Below, piece after piece: positions 20,039 through 31,121 of a stretch of 64,000 nt of DNA. Origin of the DNA: Cylindrotheca closterium (taxonomy: Eukaryota; Bacillariophyta; Bacillariophyceae; Bacillariales; Bacillariaceae); NCBI GenBank assembly GCA_933822405.4, contig CAKOGP040002202.1:186001-250000 (forward strand), in the 5' to 3' direction. The position numbers were made by a program, and so were the translations under genes. Each line of letters begins with the position of its first letter. Within the stretch, counting starts at the first letter, position 1. The notes under the pieces were generated by a model. That model worked only from the letters and a program-made list of their open reading frames with translations, ran no database searches and was not told the origin of the DNA.

Positions 20039-21293
20039 TTATGCCATAGTTCCACCAGAGGGTGAAGTTGCTTTCTCGCCTTCATCATCGTGTGCATGGT
20101 AGTTGTCATAGGCATCACCATCTTCATCATCGTCGTCATCATCCTTATCATCCCCAAGATCTTCCGTATTGATGCGTTCCAGACTTTGCACCTCTGGAAA
20201 TAAAGAACAATAATTGAGTGGAATTGAAAGAGATGGAACGAATAGGTGAGAATTGCATCACAATATTACATCACAATATTACATCACAACATCACATGAC
20301 ATCACAATATTACATGACATTCAACTTACTCTCATCCCACCACTGGCGGTAATAGAGGTATCCAGCAATGGCTATTCCCATCAATACAAAGACAAAGAAG
20401 AGTTCTCCAATGACATTGGCCTTTGGCCTAGAGTAGTTGAATCGATCGATGGTTTTGCAACCAGTGGTATCTCTTCCGTACTTGTTGACTTCCGTAATCG
20501 CATTCCAGTAAAAGTGATTGATATCCCAGTCGGTTTCGCAACGGTAAGCAGAATAATCATACAAGTTGGTGCACATTTCCGAGGGACCACCTTGATCTTG
20601 GTCGTAACACGAAATGCATTTGGAGGGAACCATACCGCCAGTGGAATACGGCAAAGACCATCCGTTGCTGATGGAAGAAAAGGAAGTGGAGGATTCCTCC
20701 TGACAAGTGTACTCGTCAAAGACCGCCAGTCGAATATTCTTTTTGTCGCTGGTACAAGTGGGTCCCACATAGTATTGACCCCCATTTTCTTGATCGTACT
20801 GAGTACATTCCGCATAGTTGGCCCAATCCCCGTATTGATCATCCCAATTCATGTTGCCTTCTTGATCGTTCATCATGGCTGTGACGTAGGTACCAATGTC
20901 CACGGCAAAGTCAGCGTGTCCGGACTTGCAAGCTTGCTTGGAATCCGCATTGCAGGAATTGCCAGGGCACATTCGAAAGACCACGGCTCCGTAGATGGGG
21001 TAATCTTCATTGGGGTACAACGTGATTTCAGAATGACACTCGTGCAGAACAACGGAATAGTTGTCCAAAAATGCATGAACATTTTCATTGTCATCGCCTC
21101 CTCCATTGTTGTTGTTGTTATTATTGTTGTTGTTGTTATTATTATTATTGTTGTTTCCATTGTCATTGCCGCCATCATCCAACCTTCTGGCTTTGCTGAG
21201 CAGCATTTTTAGGTTGTCCCTTGAAGGTTGTGCAGCATTTGCCATGCTAGAAGCAGCCAGGAGACCTGTGGTCAAGGTAATTGCAGCCTTCAT
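20039..21293 (-). CDS. Asn-rich secreted type I membrane protein, copy B, two exons
   Basis: Exon 1 is 20330-21293 and exon 2 is 20039-20193, giving 372 residues. Reading through the donor would end the protein early at 20310. Splicing A|GTAAGT...TTTCCAG|AGGTGC instead adds an acidic cytoplasmic tail (EKVQSLERINTEDLGDDKDD... ending SGGTMA). MKAAITLTTGLLAASSMANA is the signal peptide. A KARRLDDGG motif and a pure poly-Asn run (17 in a row) follow. The Cys-rich lumenal domain carries SNGWSLPYSTGG. A transmembrane helix (ELFFVFVLMGIAIAGYLYY) comes before the tail. The cysteine pattern matches copy A. Confidence 0.82.
20194..20329 (-). other. Intron with short tandem repeat
   Basis: 136-bp GT-AG intron. 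On the + strand, 20256-20316 is built of repeated ATCACAATATTAC units. Confidence 0.75.
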
Positions 21294-22078
21294 TTTGATG
21301 ATCAGTGATGGATGGATGAATGAATGAATTAGAGACAGGGGCCTTCTTTTCTATCGCCTTTCTTCTTCAGCACCTCGACTTTGGTTTCAGGCAAAAAAAT
21401 CTCATCCGTTTTTCTCAGATCTCCACCTGCGAGGCCTGGAGGTCCGAAAATGCTGGGGCGGGCTCGACAGACTCGCAAGGTCATCGCCATCCAATGCTTC
21501 TAACGGGTCTTTGTGTACGTAAGACTGGTACTGAAGGATCAATCTGCGATTGCCAGATAACTGGCAAGGAAGACATACATACAAAACTACCGATGAACGG
21601 CTTGCGCGCGGAGGAAGAATGGTGCGAACGCGAGAACTTGGGTGCCACTTTCAGTCCCATTCGGGGGATTCCACCTGACGGCGAAACCTCTAAAAGTACA
21701 AAAAGTTTGGTGGAGGATGACTGCGACTCCCTGTTGTGGATGAGGAGAAGCACGAGAGCGCATTCAGTATATTGAATGAATCATACACACACAAATGAAT
21801 GTGTGGAGTACAGTATTACAATAGAGGCATTACAAAGGCTATTTCAATTCTTGTGTATAGGACTTATAGTACGATGCAGAATATGTGTATGTATGTTTGT
21901 TTGTCTAGTATTATTGCAAGATTATAAAATAGTAGCAGTATTTATTTTATTAATACATTCTCAAAATTAATACACTTGAAACATCATGTTACCCTTTGTC
22001 CCTCGTTCCAAACGAGGCTGAAATATAGACATGCCCATGCGTGCTGACTTGCTTGGGTGGCTTTTTCCGATCATGCAT
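21294..22078. other. Spacer upstream of the Asn-rich copy B and downstream of the RGLE gene
   Basis: A 151-codon open frame (21320-21775, +) has no recognisable composition or domain and is not annotated. (GAAT)n runs at 21311-21328. The remainder is AT-rich. Confidence 0.45.
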
Positions 22079-22951
22079 CTAGGCACCATCTTGTTGGGAA
22101 ATCATCATGGCGTGAATGAATCGTGCACCCCCCACGAGACTGTCCCTGCGAATGGGGAATCGAAAGTTTGGGTTCGTGCTGCCCGAAAAGTACATTTCCA
22201 TCAATCGACGCGCATTGTCCTCTTGGAGTGCCCGAATCTGTTCGGAACTCAGCAAGGCGGGCGAAGGAAGGCCAGCTGTGGCGGGAATGGGAGGGACAAA
22301 GGCAATGGTAGATCTTGGAGAGACATTTTCAGAGTCTTGCTTCGTTGGTGGTTGCTGCTGTTGCGGCAGTGCAGGATGGGATGGTGGAATACTGCTGCTG
22401 CTGCTGCTGCTAGTTTCCGCCATGGATGGATTGTACACCTTGTTGGCTTCCAGTTCATCCAAAGCAGCCAATTCTTGAGCTCGTTTCTGAGCTTGTTCCG
22501 ATTGAGACAGAACCATGGTACGAAATCGATCAGCATCCTTGATATGCGTCAGATTCTGTCGGGCTTGTTCGAGCATGACGGTCGATTTGTGGAGTTTCCG
22601 ACAGCCTTGCAATTCCCGATGACCCTGGGGCGTCCAAAATGGCTCGAGTCCTCGCACACATTGACTGTCTGCGAGTTGAGCAGTATCGCAACTCGAGGCC
22701 CGAAAGCGCTTGATGGTCTCGAAACGATCTTGATGGAACTCGGTGTACTCTTCGCGTGTGTACCAAATCTCGTGGCGACGATGATACAGGTCGGCTTCGC
22801 AGCAGTTGGCGGCAAGAGCATCTGGCTCTTCTAACGAGAATCGAAGTTGTTTCTTCCCTTTGTTATTGCTTTTGCCTCGGCATTTCTTGGCTACAGGTGC
22901 CTTGTTGCGCTTTTGCTTGGAGGAGCATGTGGAGGGTTTCTGAATTGCCAT
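22079..22951 (-). CDS. 'RGLE' family protein (290 aa)
   Basis: A basic N terminus (KQKRNKAPVAKKCRGKSNNK) leads to KKQLRFSLEEP, EIWYTREEYTEFHQ and CVRGLEPFW. STVMLEQARQN and a helical segment (SEQAQKRAQELAALDELEA) follow. The same succession (basic segment, W-Y/L strand, C-x-RGLE, V-L-x-EQ helix, D-E-x-E/A helix) occurs in the trio at 48.5-52 kb. The second half is Ser/Pro/Gln-rich (poly-Ser encoded by GCT/CTG on the + strand near 22391) and ends with a conserved-looking SSEQIRALQEDNARRLMEM. I know this pattern only as an expanded diatom family without assigned function. No membrane or signal sequence. Confidence 0.75.
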   Translation of the reverse strand: MAIQKPSTCSSKQKRNKAPVAKKCRGKSNNKGKKQLRFSLEEPDALAANCCEADLYHRRHEIWYTREEYTEFHQDRFETIKRFRASSCDTAQLADSQCVRGLEPFWTPQGHRELQGCRKLHKSTVMLEQARQNLTHIKDADRFRTMVLSQSEQAQKRAQELAALDELEANKVYNPSMAETSSSSSSSIPPSHPALPQQQQPPTKQDSENVSPRSTIAFVPPIPATAGLPSPALLSSEQIRALQEDNARRLMEMYFSGSTNPNFRFPIRRDSLVGGARFIHAMMISQQDGA

Positions 22952-24725
22952 GATGCTGGTGGTATTGTGTGGTGCTCTTCGCTATGGTGAAAGTCAGAAC
23001 GTGAACCCGTGAAAACTTGAAGTACTTTGTTCCTTGTTGGTAACAGTTAGTTTTGTGTGTGTCCGTACCGTAGAAGAAAATTCCACGGAAAAAAAGTGAT
23101 CATGGGTGTTTTGTTCTCAGCAGGTCATATGGGTCACTCAATGCCTCGCGTAGAATGTTACGTAAATTCCTACGATGGACGTCATATGACCTATTATTCC
23201 ATTCGCAGAAAACACAGATCTCCCAAAATGTCTTTCTTTACCTTAAGTGGGTTTGCCTTTTCCCTGTGTGAGCATGTCTTTCCGAACGGCAAAAAACCAG
23301 GGTCATAGAACGATTGCGTCGTAGCGTGTAGACTAGCCGGTGTTCCGCGTGATTGAAACTAACAGAATCCATATGATCAATAAATGACAGAGGATTCAAA
23401 AACTGAATAATGACGCCCTTCCCGATTAAGGTTTCACTATTTTATCCATCCCCCAATTGAAAAAACGTCGCTCACGAATCATTGACAATAGTACCATTGT
23501 AGGGAAGCAGTAGGAGTTTTCCAACAGTACCGGAATGGCTCATCTTTCATCAACTCACCGGAAAAGAAAACCCGGAATGAACAATGCACAATGCTCATCT
23601 CCAGTCTCCCAATTCAAACTTCTTGCATTTGCTGCATACAGTGCCCAGGAGATATTAATATTATTATCTATAATAGAACCAGAAACTTCCCCGCCAATTC
23701 TTCCTCTGGAACATTTTCTTTCAGATGGCGGCATATTCTCATTCCTAATTTTCATAATGCGTTATAGTGGAACAGTTTCAGCGCTCGTCAGTTTTAAATA
23801 GGGATTCAATGATGCACATTCCGGTGGTTGCCGAAAGGAACGTCGTCAGTGAGAGAAACGCCTGGCGGTGGAGTCTCTTTCTTTGGCTATATCGGAAATG
23901 GAAACGAGACATTACAGTATTATTATGACGGATCTGCAGTACCTTGTACAGTACAGTATGGAGAATACTGTGCTAATGATCGAGATAAGGCAGGAGGGGG
24001 TGCTCTGATGGGAGTTTTCAAGATGTTGGGGGCTTCGAGGGTCTAGCCAGACAAGTTTCACATTTGTATGGAATGCTGGTGCTAAAGATATGGGGTAGTA
24101 CGTGTACATACGAAACCAGGCAAACAGCATCCATGAAATCCTGGAATTTGGTTTCTGGTATCCAGATGTGAATGTACATTTCTTTCCCAGAAAAAAAATG
24201 TTTAGAAGTACACGTCTTTTCTTCATGGAAAGCAATTTGACAACCAACCATGCGAGATGCGACTTGCTAACTACTTTGATGGTAACGATGAATGGTCCAT
24301 GCTGATGATAGTATTCACATCCTTTTGCAGCCGGGTGAAGAACGGGAACTATTGCCGATGACAGCAAGTCTGAAATGTCAATTCGAACCTATCACTAGAC
24401 TTGGACAGTGGCCATGCAAAACAATGACAGTGGTCGCAGATTTGATGCAACGTATCTAGTAGTTACTATTGTTCAATTGCGTATCATGATCGTTGTTTGA
24501 AACAACAACTCGGTACTGTCTGCTTGGATCAAGCATGGATCGGGAAGATTATTAGGCATCCTTTGCGATGACACATGTCCCATCGTCGTGCTTTCATGTT
24601 TGTCGTATAAATGGTACAGGCAAATACTTGCTATGGTTACACTATTACCGTTTCATTCAATCATGGATGGTTTTCTTCTCTTCCTAAATTGTGAGTGGTT
24701 GTATGGTTGGTTCATACACTCTATA
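22952..24725. other. 1.8-kb spacer
   Basis: No gene is supported. A 9-bp inverted match GGTCATATG/CATATGACC spans about 23123-23193. AT-rich with many stops in all frames. Confidence 0.45.
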
Positions 24726-25838
24726 TTATTCCTCTCTTCGAAACTGCCATAAGACTCGGCCATACTTGAATCCTTTCGAAGCTGGTGCATCCGGGTTAGG
24801 ATGAAAGACCGAGTCGCAGATTAAGATGTTTGGATCTTCTTTGGAAAGATACCGAGCTGTTTCAAACGCTCCCCCCAACACCCGTGGCTTGTTGCGTAAC
24901 CATGATTTGTGGACTTTTCCATCATCTTCCCACCAGGCTTCCACCTCGACTCTATCACCATCCGGATCTTGCATAGTGACATTCCTTGGATCTTGAGCGG
25001 AGGATGCCACCAAGGTCCGATTCCAATTTCCGGCGGGATTCGACGCCACAATTTGCAAATTCGCTCCATTCTCCAATTGACTAATGGTTTCTTTTTGCAA
25101 GGAAATTCCATTGACAACGACCTTTCGAAACATGAACGATTGACTGCAATTTTGGAGATATTGATCGTATTGCGCTTTGAAATGAGGAGTAACAATGGGA
25201 CGCCAGATGCCGGACAAGTCAACGTGACTTGCTGCAGTGACACTTCGACCATCCGATTCTTCTTCCTCATCATCTTCCTCAACATCTTCCTCAATATCTT
25301 CCATAATATTTTCGTCACCAAGACCTTTCTCTCCCTCCGGGGCAGCGTCGGAGGATGATTCCAACTCTTCTATCGACCTCATGCGTGCCATGAAGGCTGG
25401 CAGCCGTATTCGCAGTCTCGGTGCGACGTCCCTCATGCGTTGCAACAATCGTTTCAACTTGGAGCTGGCATAGCGTTCGCCGTCTTCTTCTGTAGTTTGC
25501 ACAGCATTGTCGTCGTTGTTGTCGTCGTCGCCATGTTGCGTGGATACCGCCGTGTTTACCGAACCATCTGCTTCTTGTTCGGTTGACGAATACAGTATCG
25601 TGATTCGTCTGGCATCAAAGACCCCACTGCTACTCTTGGTTCCGTGTCGGCACAATAGGGATGGCTTTGTTCCATGACTTGTATGGTGCCCCGAAAAAGT
25701 ACAAGTGTAGGCGGATACTACCGAATTGCTGAACAGTTGTAGGAGTAGTAACAAAACCAATGAATGATGGTAATGATGATTCCAAGCTGGTATCCTTCTT
25801 CGGGATTGAACGCAGGAGCTCTTCATTGCAGGGTTCAT
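24726..25838 (-). CDS. Probable plastid-targeted protein with lipocalin-like beta-barrel domain
   Basis: The ATG at 25838 (MNPAMKSSC) gives 370 residues; 25826 is an alternative. A hydrophobic signal (SLVLLLLLQLFSNSVVSA) is followed by Tyr at the predicted cleavage site and a Ser/Thr/basic stretch. That matches the bipartite plastid targeting of heterokonts, where the first transit residue is aromatic. An acidic linker (EDIEEDVEEDDEEEE) precedes a C-terminal domain of about 150 residues. That domain starts DLSGIWRPIVTPHFKAQY, with strands FRKVVVNGISLQKE, ANLQIVAS, VEVEAWWEDDGKVHKSWL and YLSKEDPNILICDSVFHP. The W-R at the start and the run of beta strands suggest a calycin/lipocalin-like barrel (inference). 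The ligand is unknown. Confidence 0.65.
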   Translation of the reverse strand: MNPAMKSSCVQSRRRIPAWNHHYHHSLVLLLLLQLFSNSVVSAYTCTFSGHHTSHGTKPSLLCRHGTKSSSGVFDARRITILYSSTEQEADGSVNTAVSTQHGDDDNNDDNAVQTTEEDGERYASSKLKRLLQRMRDVAPRLRIRLPAFMARMRSIEELESSSDAAPEGEKGLGDENIMEDIEEDVEEDDEEEESDGRSVTAASHVDLSGIWRPIVTPHFKAQYDQYLQNCSQSFMFRKVVVNGISLQKETISQLENGANLQIVASNPAGNWNRTLVASSAQDPRNVTMQDPDGDRVEVEAWWEDDGKVHKSWLRNKPRVLGGAFETARYLSKEDPNILICDSVFHPNPDAPASKGFKYGRVLWQFRREE

Positions 25839-27173
25839 TCTGAATAGGCTGAATAAAAGAGCAATGGTTGTTCTTATAGACAAACTATATTGAATGGTCT
25901 GGACTATCAATCACCAAACACGAGTGATTCAATATTATAGACAGATCCAAGGTGTCAACGCTGAGTGAAGCACAAGAACTGTTGCGCCGGGAATGTCAGC
26001 AATCTAAGTAGGAACGATTGAGTCAGTCAGCCAGTCACTTGAAAAAGATCCAGAATCCAGAACACACAAACAACAAGATACCTGATACGTGTCGGTATAT
26101 CAGGGAATATGATGGTGGAGAGGATGTCAATCCGTTGCAGTCACATGGGTCGATTTGGACAGACCACAGGACCTGGTACCTGGTACTGTGCAGTATGTGT
26201 AGGACGTACGTACCAAGATCTGACCAAAGAATAATCGAAATATAGATCAGACATTTTGCGTACCAGTAGTACCGGTAGGTGAGGTAAAAGTCGAATGGAT
26301 CGACTTTCGGCTCGGTGGCTGACTTGGCGGCACTAACTTTGGCAAACTTACGTAGCCCACCCTTCTACATTTTACTTAGGGGGTGGACCGCTCGTTAAAA
26401 CAGCTATGTCCAACTGTCATAACAAAATATAAATATTCATCTCAAAGGCATTTGATGGAATTTCTTCTCTAGGATCGTCATAATTGGACAAGGCCATTTT
26501 GGCGGGACGGGCTCGGTTGGCCTTCGTCAAACGTAGAATCCTACATCATCTCCTGCCATCCTCGGGCCGGTAGAAACTGCACAGAGTCATTTTACGACAA
26601 GTCACATGCACCTTCCAGCCAAGCCTTTTTGAGAGGAAAAAAAAAGAGAGGAGAAACAGCAGCAACTAGGCTGAGCGGTAAATCTGCGTGGAGGATCATC
26701 GAAGATTGTCTTCTTGTGACTCTTGTGTCTATTACAACAACTGCAAAAGCACACTACCACAAGATTATCGCTATTCAGTTGATCCTTCATTCCTTTGAGG
26801 ACGCTGTATAATAGGCAGAATAGAACAGAAAAAGACAGAGCTCGACCTGAAAATATTTTCTGAAACTATTTTTGGTACAGACGCGCTTCGGTCTTTTTGT
26901 TGGTCTCAAGGAAGGAAAGGTCTTTTTGGTTCCGAGACTTGGCTCTTGGCACGTCTAGTCTAGACGTCTTAATCGTAAAGAGGACGAGCGGTTCGTTGGA
27001 AACTTTAATTGCTACGTTGCAACTCAAAGCATCAGAGGTATAACAAACCTCATCAGCAGCCGCAGTTGAATAGCAACAAGCAAGCGAGCGCGTACGTTCA
27101 ACGCAAACAAAGCAAAACAAGGCGTATCAATTGATTCCTAGCCAACGCACGGTTATTAACGTACTTAGCAGCA
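25839..27173. other. Divergent spacer, promoters of the plastid-targeted and MORN genes
   Basis: Head-to-head region. GTACCGGTA occurs at 26269-26277. A long leader of the MORN gene is likely in the last few hundred bases. No gene is recognised. Confidence 0.45.
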
Positions 27174-29429
27174 ATGGCCGAATCATCTTCGCAAGCAAAC
27201 ATGGAAAACCCTCCAGCCAACAGCCAGAATGCTTCTCAGGCTGCTTCCAATAGCACACCGCTTCCGAAATGCTTTTGCAATTGGAAACACTGCCGGACAT
27301 ATCAAAAGGCTTTTCGGGAGTACAAGCACCCTTTCTTCAATGGTGTAATCAAGCTCAAGTTTACACAGAACGATTCCCGCAGTATGGGTCTCAAATCCAC
27401 TGTGGATCGAGTGCTTCATGTAGATTCGGCTAGACGCAACGATTGGAAGGATGGAGAGAATGGAGAACCATTTTGTCGCTACTATGTAGCTAGGCATCAT
27501 TTCACCGAAGCCTTGATTAATGAATATTTTCAAGATCGGCGAGGTTGGGACTGGAATAAGCCTCTCTCCATGAGGGAGGCCAAGAAACTCCTCTGGTCTC
27601 TTGATAGAGATGATGTCTATCTTTCGGATGATGAGGAGTCGAATGAGGAGGACGATCGATATGTCCAAGCACCGAATGTGCCCAAAGATAAGGTCCGCGA
27701 AATGCTCAAGGAATTCAAGGACCAACACAAGAAGGCCTTGGCAGCGGAATCTACTCCAAATGAGCAAGAGACTGTGGATACGGCTCGATCTACTTTGAGC
27801 AACTCAGTGGCAGACACTTTGAAGGTGTTTGAAGACTCGGTTGGCCAAGAGGATCCCGATACCAAGGATGTGATCTTGGCTGAAAAGGAGGAAGAGAATC
27901 GTCGATTAAGAGATGAGATCCAGGAATGCCAACAGCAACTCAACTCGCTGAGGGATATGGTCAAGAAGTTGGTGGACATGGACCGAAGTCGGTCCTCGGA
28001 ACCCACCAAAAAGAAAAAATCCAAATCAAAGTCCAAATCAAGGCGTCGGCAAGAGTCGTCTTCCGAAGATGAAGACGAAGATTCATCTTCGGAAGAAGAA
28101 TGGTCTCAAGAGCGAGAACGAAATCAACAATCTGATGATGATGATGAAACCATTTCGACCTTGCACGTGAACGGTGAAGTGGGAGGGCAACAAGCACGTG
28201 TACCAGTTACCAAGCCACGAAGGCCCGCGCAACCGGTTCGAAAAACTTCCATTCACTCTCGAAGAAGCGTCCGAAGAACTTCGGTTCACTCAAGACGCGA
28301 ATCCATCCATTCGCGAAAGTCCCTCCGAAGGGAATCCTACCACTCCCGTCGCAGTATGCGCGGAGGCGCTAGCGATGATGCGTCTGTGGTCAGCCGACAG
28401 TCCCTGGCGTCGGTCAGTCCAAGTATCAAGTCTCTCCCACGTGAGATTGAACTCAACGATGAAGAAGAGGAAGATTCTTTCTTCGATGACTCCTACCGCA
28501 AGCCCGACGATGATGCTCGATCGGTTGGATCTCGATCCGCTGCCTCCAAGGCATCTCGACGCTCTTTTGTCTCTGGACAGCGGTCGCGAGGTCGCAACTC
28601 TCGAAGACCGACAACCGCATCGACTGGCAGCAGCCGGAAGAAAGGAGCCCCAGGACCTCCAAATGCCAATGCCAGCACAAGCGATTCCCGATCCAAGGGT
28701 AGCGATGGTGGTTCAGGCAATGGCCGTAACGTTCCTCGTGAAATTGACTTGTCTGGAGATGAATTGGAGGATGTTACTTACTCCAATGTCTCCAACGATA
28801 CCTCCTTTGTCAAAGACAGGCAAATCGTGGATCCATATGGAGAAAAGGGTGTTTACACGGGCGAGCTATCCAAGAGTACATGCATGCCCAATGGTCGTGG
28901 TCGATTGGAGTACGAAAAGGAAGGAAGATGGTACGAGGGAGACTGGATTCACGGTCGATGGACTGGAACAGGTTGCCTCAGCAATGGAGATGGCGACTTT
29001 TACGAGGGTGGCCTCAAAAATGATCACAAGCATGGTGAAGGTATCATGAAGTTTGCGGATGGACGAATCTTTGAAGGTGAATACATTCGCGGACAAATGA
29101 TTCAGGGACAAATGACCTATCAAGATGGTTCTGTCTACGGCGGATCCTGGGTCGATGGCATGCGCCACGGAAAGGGCAAATGTGTCTTTGTGGACGGCTC
29201 CGAGTATGACGGCGAATTCCGCGAAGGTAACTTTCATGGTCACGGCAAGATGACTTGGAACGATGGTGGGTGGTATGTGGGCGAATGGTGCGACGGTGAG
29301 ATGCACGGTCGCGGAAAAGAGATTAGGCCCGATGGCAGTTTGAGGCACGATGGCGAATGGGCCCGCGGACAACCCATTCGATCGGCAGCGGATTCACGAA
29401 GGAGACGCCAGCAAATGCCGGATAGCTAA
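27174..29429 (+). CDS. MORN-repeat protein with coiled coil and Arg/Ser-rich region (751 aa)
   Basis: The N-terminal 120 residues form an unassigned domain (CFCNWKHCRTYQKAFREY, YYVARHHFTEALINEYF). An acidic patch (SDDEESNEEDD) and a coiled coil at about residues 240-275 (EKEEENRRLRDEIQECQQQL) follow. Next come KKKKSKSKSKSRRR, a Ser/acidic run, and repeated HSRRS(V/L/M)RR units at about 353-392. The C-terminal 190 residues contain seven or eight MORN repeats of about 23 residues, such as YEGDWIHGRWTGTG, YGGSWVDGMRHGKG and YVGEWCDGEMHGRG. MORN repeats bind lipids or act as scaffolds at membranes and the cytoskeleton. The basic region could hold it to acidic membranes or RNA (inference). Single exon. 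Confidence 0.82.
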   Translation: MAESSSQANMENPPANSQNASQAASNSTPLPKCFCNWKHCRTYQKAFREYKHPFFNGVIKLKFTQNDSRSMGLKSTVDRVLHVDSARRNDWKDGENGEPFCRYYVARHHFTEALINEYFQDRRGWDWNKPLSMREAKKLLWSLDRDDVYLSDDEESNEEDDRYVQAPNVPKDKVREMLKEFKDQHKKALAAESTPNEQETVDTARSTLSNSVADTLKVFEDSVGQEDPDTKDVILAEKEEENRRLRDEIQECQQQLNSLRDMVKKLVDMDRSRSSEPTKKKKSKSKSKSRRRQESSSEDEDEDSSSEEEWSQERERNQQSDDDDETISTLHVNGEVGGQQARVPVTKPRRPAQPVRKTSIHSRRSVRRTSVHSRRESIHSRKSLRRESYHSRRSMRGGASDDASVVSRQSLASVSPSIKSLPREIELNDEEEEDSFFDDSYRKPDDDARSVGSRSAASKASRRSFVSGQRSRGRNSRRPTTASTGSSRKKGAPGPPNANASTSDSRSKGSDGGSGNGRNVPREIDLSGDELEDVTYSNVSNDTSFVKDRQIVDPYGEKGVYTGELSKSTCMPNGRGRLEYEKEGRWYEGDWIHGRWTGTGCLSNGDGDFYEGGLKNDHKHGEGIMKFADGRIFEGEYIRGQMIQGQMTYQDGSVYGGSWVDGMRHGKGKCVFVDGSEYDGEFREGNFHGHGKMTWNDGGWYVGEWCDGEMHGRGKEIRPDGSLRHDGEWARGQPIRSAADSRRRRQQMPDS

Positions 29430-31117
29430 GGAGCAGTGGTAGCATGGTTTCTACCAGCACTAGCATTGTTCGTTCGCTTGTAGTTTTTAAAAGCTAGAAG
29501 GGAAGAGATTTCCATGTACTTACATTTTCTTAATATTGCAATGGTTGTAGTGTTGTTGGTTGTTGCCTGGTGCGTGCCGAAGTGATAATCTTGCTAAGCC
29601 GACTAGGAGAGGAATCTGAATCTTCATGCTTTTGTTATTCTAGAAATTACATGAATCATCCAAACTATGACGCTGAACACATCCCGAAAAGCTTTTTCTC
29701 CTTACAAAACAGCATGATTCCCCGAACTTTAAACATGCGCAAATTCCTACACCAAAGGGGATTGAAAAGCCGTTCTAAATTCTGGCGGTACCGGTAGCAG
29801 GATAACAGGATCCCACGCTTATTTTATTGCGACCATCTTTATTGCAACCATCAGTGACAAATTAAAGACGCAAGTGTATGGAACGAGCTGCTCCTGTCAT
29901 ATTATGACAGCTTAGGGTAGTCAACAAATAATTCTGGCTCCTTGTGAATTGATTTCTGGTGCTAAGAAACGACAATTTGCCTTTTGGGGGGAGCTGTGTC
30001 TCTGCCATCGTGCATGGCAACGATGAGGTTCTTGAGTACCGGTGATTGGAGATTGTGGCCTCGATTCTTCATGCCAGGAGACGATCGATACAACTGAGAC
30101 TGGCTGATCTACCAAAACAAAAGTCTTCAACTATCTCTTTTGCTGAAAAGTATATGTCACGAGGAGGAAAGAACTCAGCCAAAGGATACCAATAATCAAT
30201 ATGAGCGACAAAAGCTGCTTGGACGACGCAAGTGGGGGGACTTTAAAGTCGTCGTCGCTCGTCGGTAAGGCAATCAGCAGGAAGCTAGGGTCGAGACGAA
30301 TTCGAAAAGAAATCATTTAGAGTAGGATACTCTGATCCTGTACTACATTATGAATAGAGAAGGAGGTACAAAGAAACGGAGCCATGCCTGCTGCTTGTGA
30401 GGTTATCATCTGTAAGTCTTGGCGAACTTATTGATCATGGACTGGCATAGTTCAGTTCATTATTCCAGATGCTAGACATAATATATAAATGGCGATACTA
30501 GCTGGTCAAATTGAGTGATATTATTCCTACAGTAACGACACAGCCAGAAAACAATGGTTTCGTTTCACTTTTCCTACTGGCTCACAGTAACTCCAAGCGA
30601 AATGTGCACTTTCTGAAGCCGAGAAGTTGAGTAAATATGAAGAGCAGTAGTCTTCACCATCGTGTTAGCTCACTTATTCGGCGATGCGCCAGTACAAGAG
30701 GTACATCAAAGAGAAACGGGACGCAACGAGGCCAGTGCCGTTATGGCCCTTCCTTGCGTAAGACTCGCATTGGAGCGTATCGCAAGAGAAGAGCGAACTC
30801 CTCCATTCAAATGTTCAAGTGTTGTGGGAACTACACAGAAAGGTAGGAATTCTTTACGATTCGTCATGTTTCGCATGAGAAGTATAGGTGCTTTACGTGT
30901 TCCCGGCACAGAAGTACGTGGTATCGAATAGCCGTGCATGTATGTGCGAGGAGCCCCAACGGACGTTGATGAAGAATTCGTCGGTGGGACCTTTCTGAAA
31001 CGTCGCAACCACAGGTATGTAATCTGAACGCAGAAGACGACAGGACGTAGAGCGCGTCCATATTTGTATTTCTCCTCACTATTGCTCTAAAACAACGCAA
31101 ATACCCAGTACGATGCG
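29430..31117. other. Spacer; upstream flank of CRAL-TRIO copy 1
   Basis: From about 30085 the DNA matches the flank of copy 2 (32990 onward). Shared blocks are TTTTGCTGAAAAGTATATGT, GAAGGAGGTACAAAGAAACG (30359/33244/37566 as variants), and GTTTCGTTTCACTT with the CTACTGGCTCACAGTAACTC stretch. This is the duplicated unit's noncoding part. GGTACCGGTA lies at 29787-29796. No gene is convincing. Confidence 0.6.
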
Positions 31118-31121
31118 ATGA
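31113..31121 (+). promoter_or_regulatory. Two-codon upstream ORF overlapping the start codon
   Basis: ATG CGA TGA, with its TGA overlapping the main ATG at 31118 (ATGCGATGACA). The same nine bases precede copies 2, 3 and 4 (34190, 38242, 39848). It could limit or couple translation of the main frame by reinitiation (inference). Confidence 0.45.

Noticed and set aside
21320..21775. 151-codon plus-strand ORF
   Set aside because: No motif, unusual mixed composition, no homology recognised; not supportable.
28174..29049. 291-codon plus-strand frame overlapping the MORN gene
   Set aside because: Shadow frame of the Ser/Arg-rich and MORN coding sequence; no domain content.
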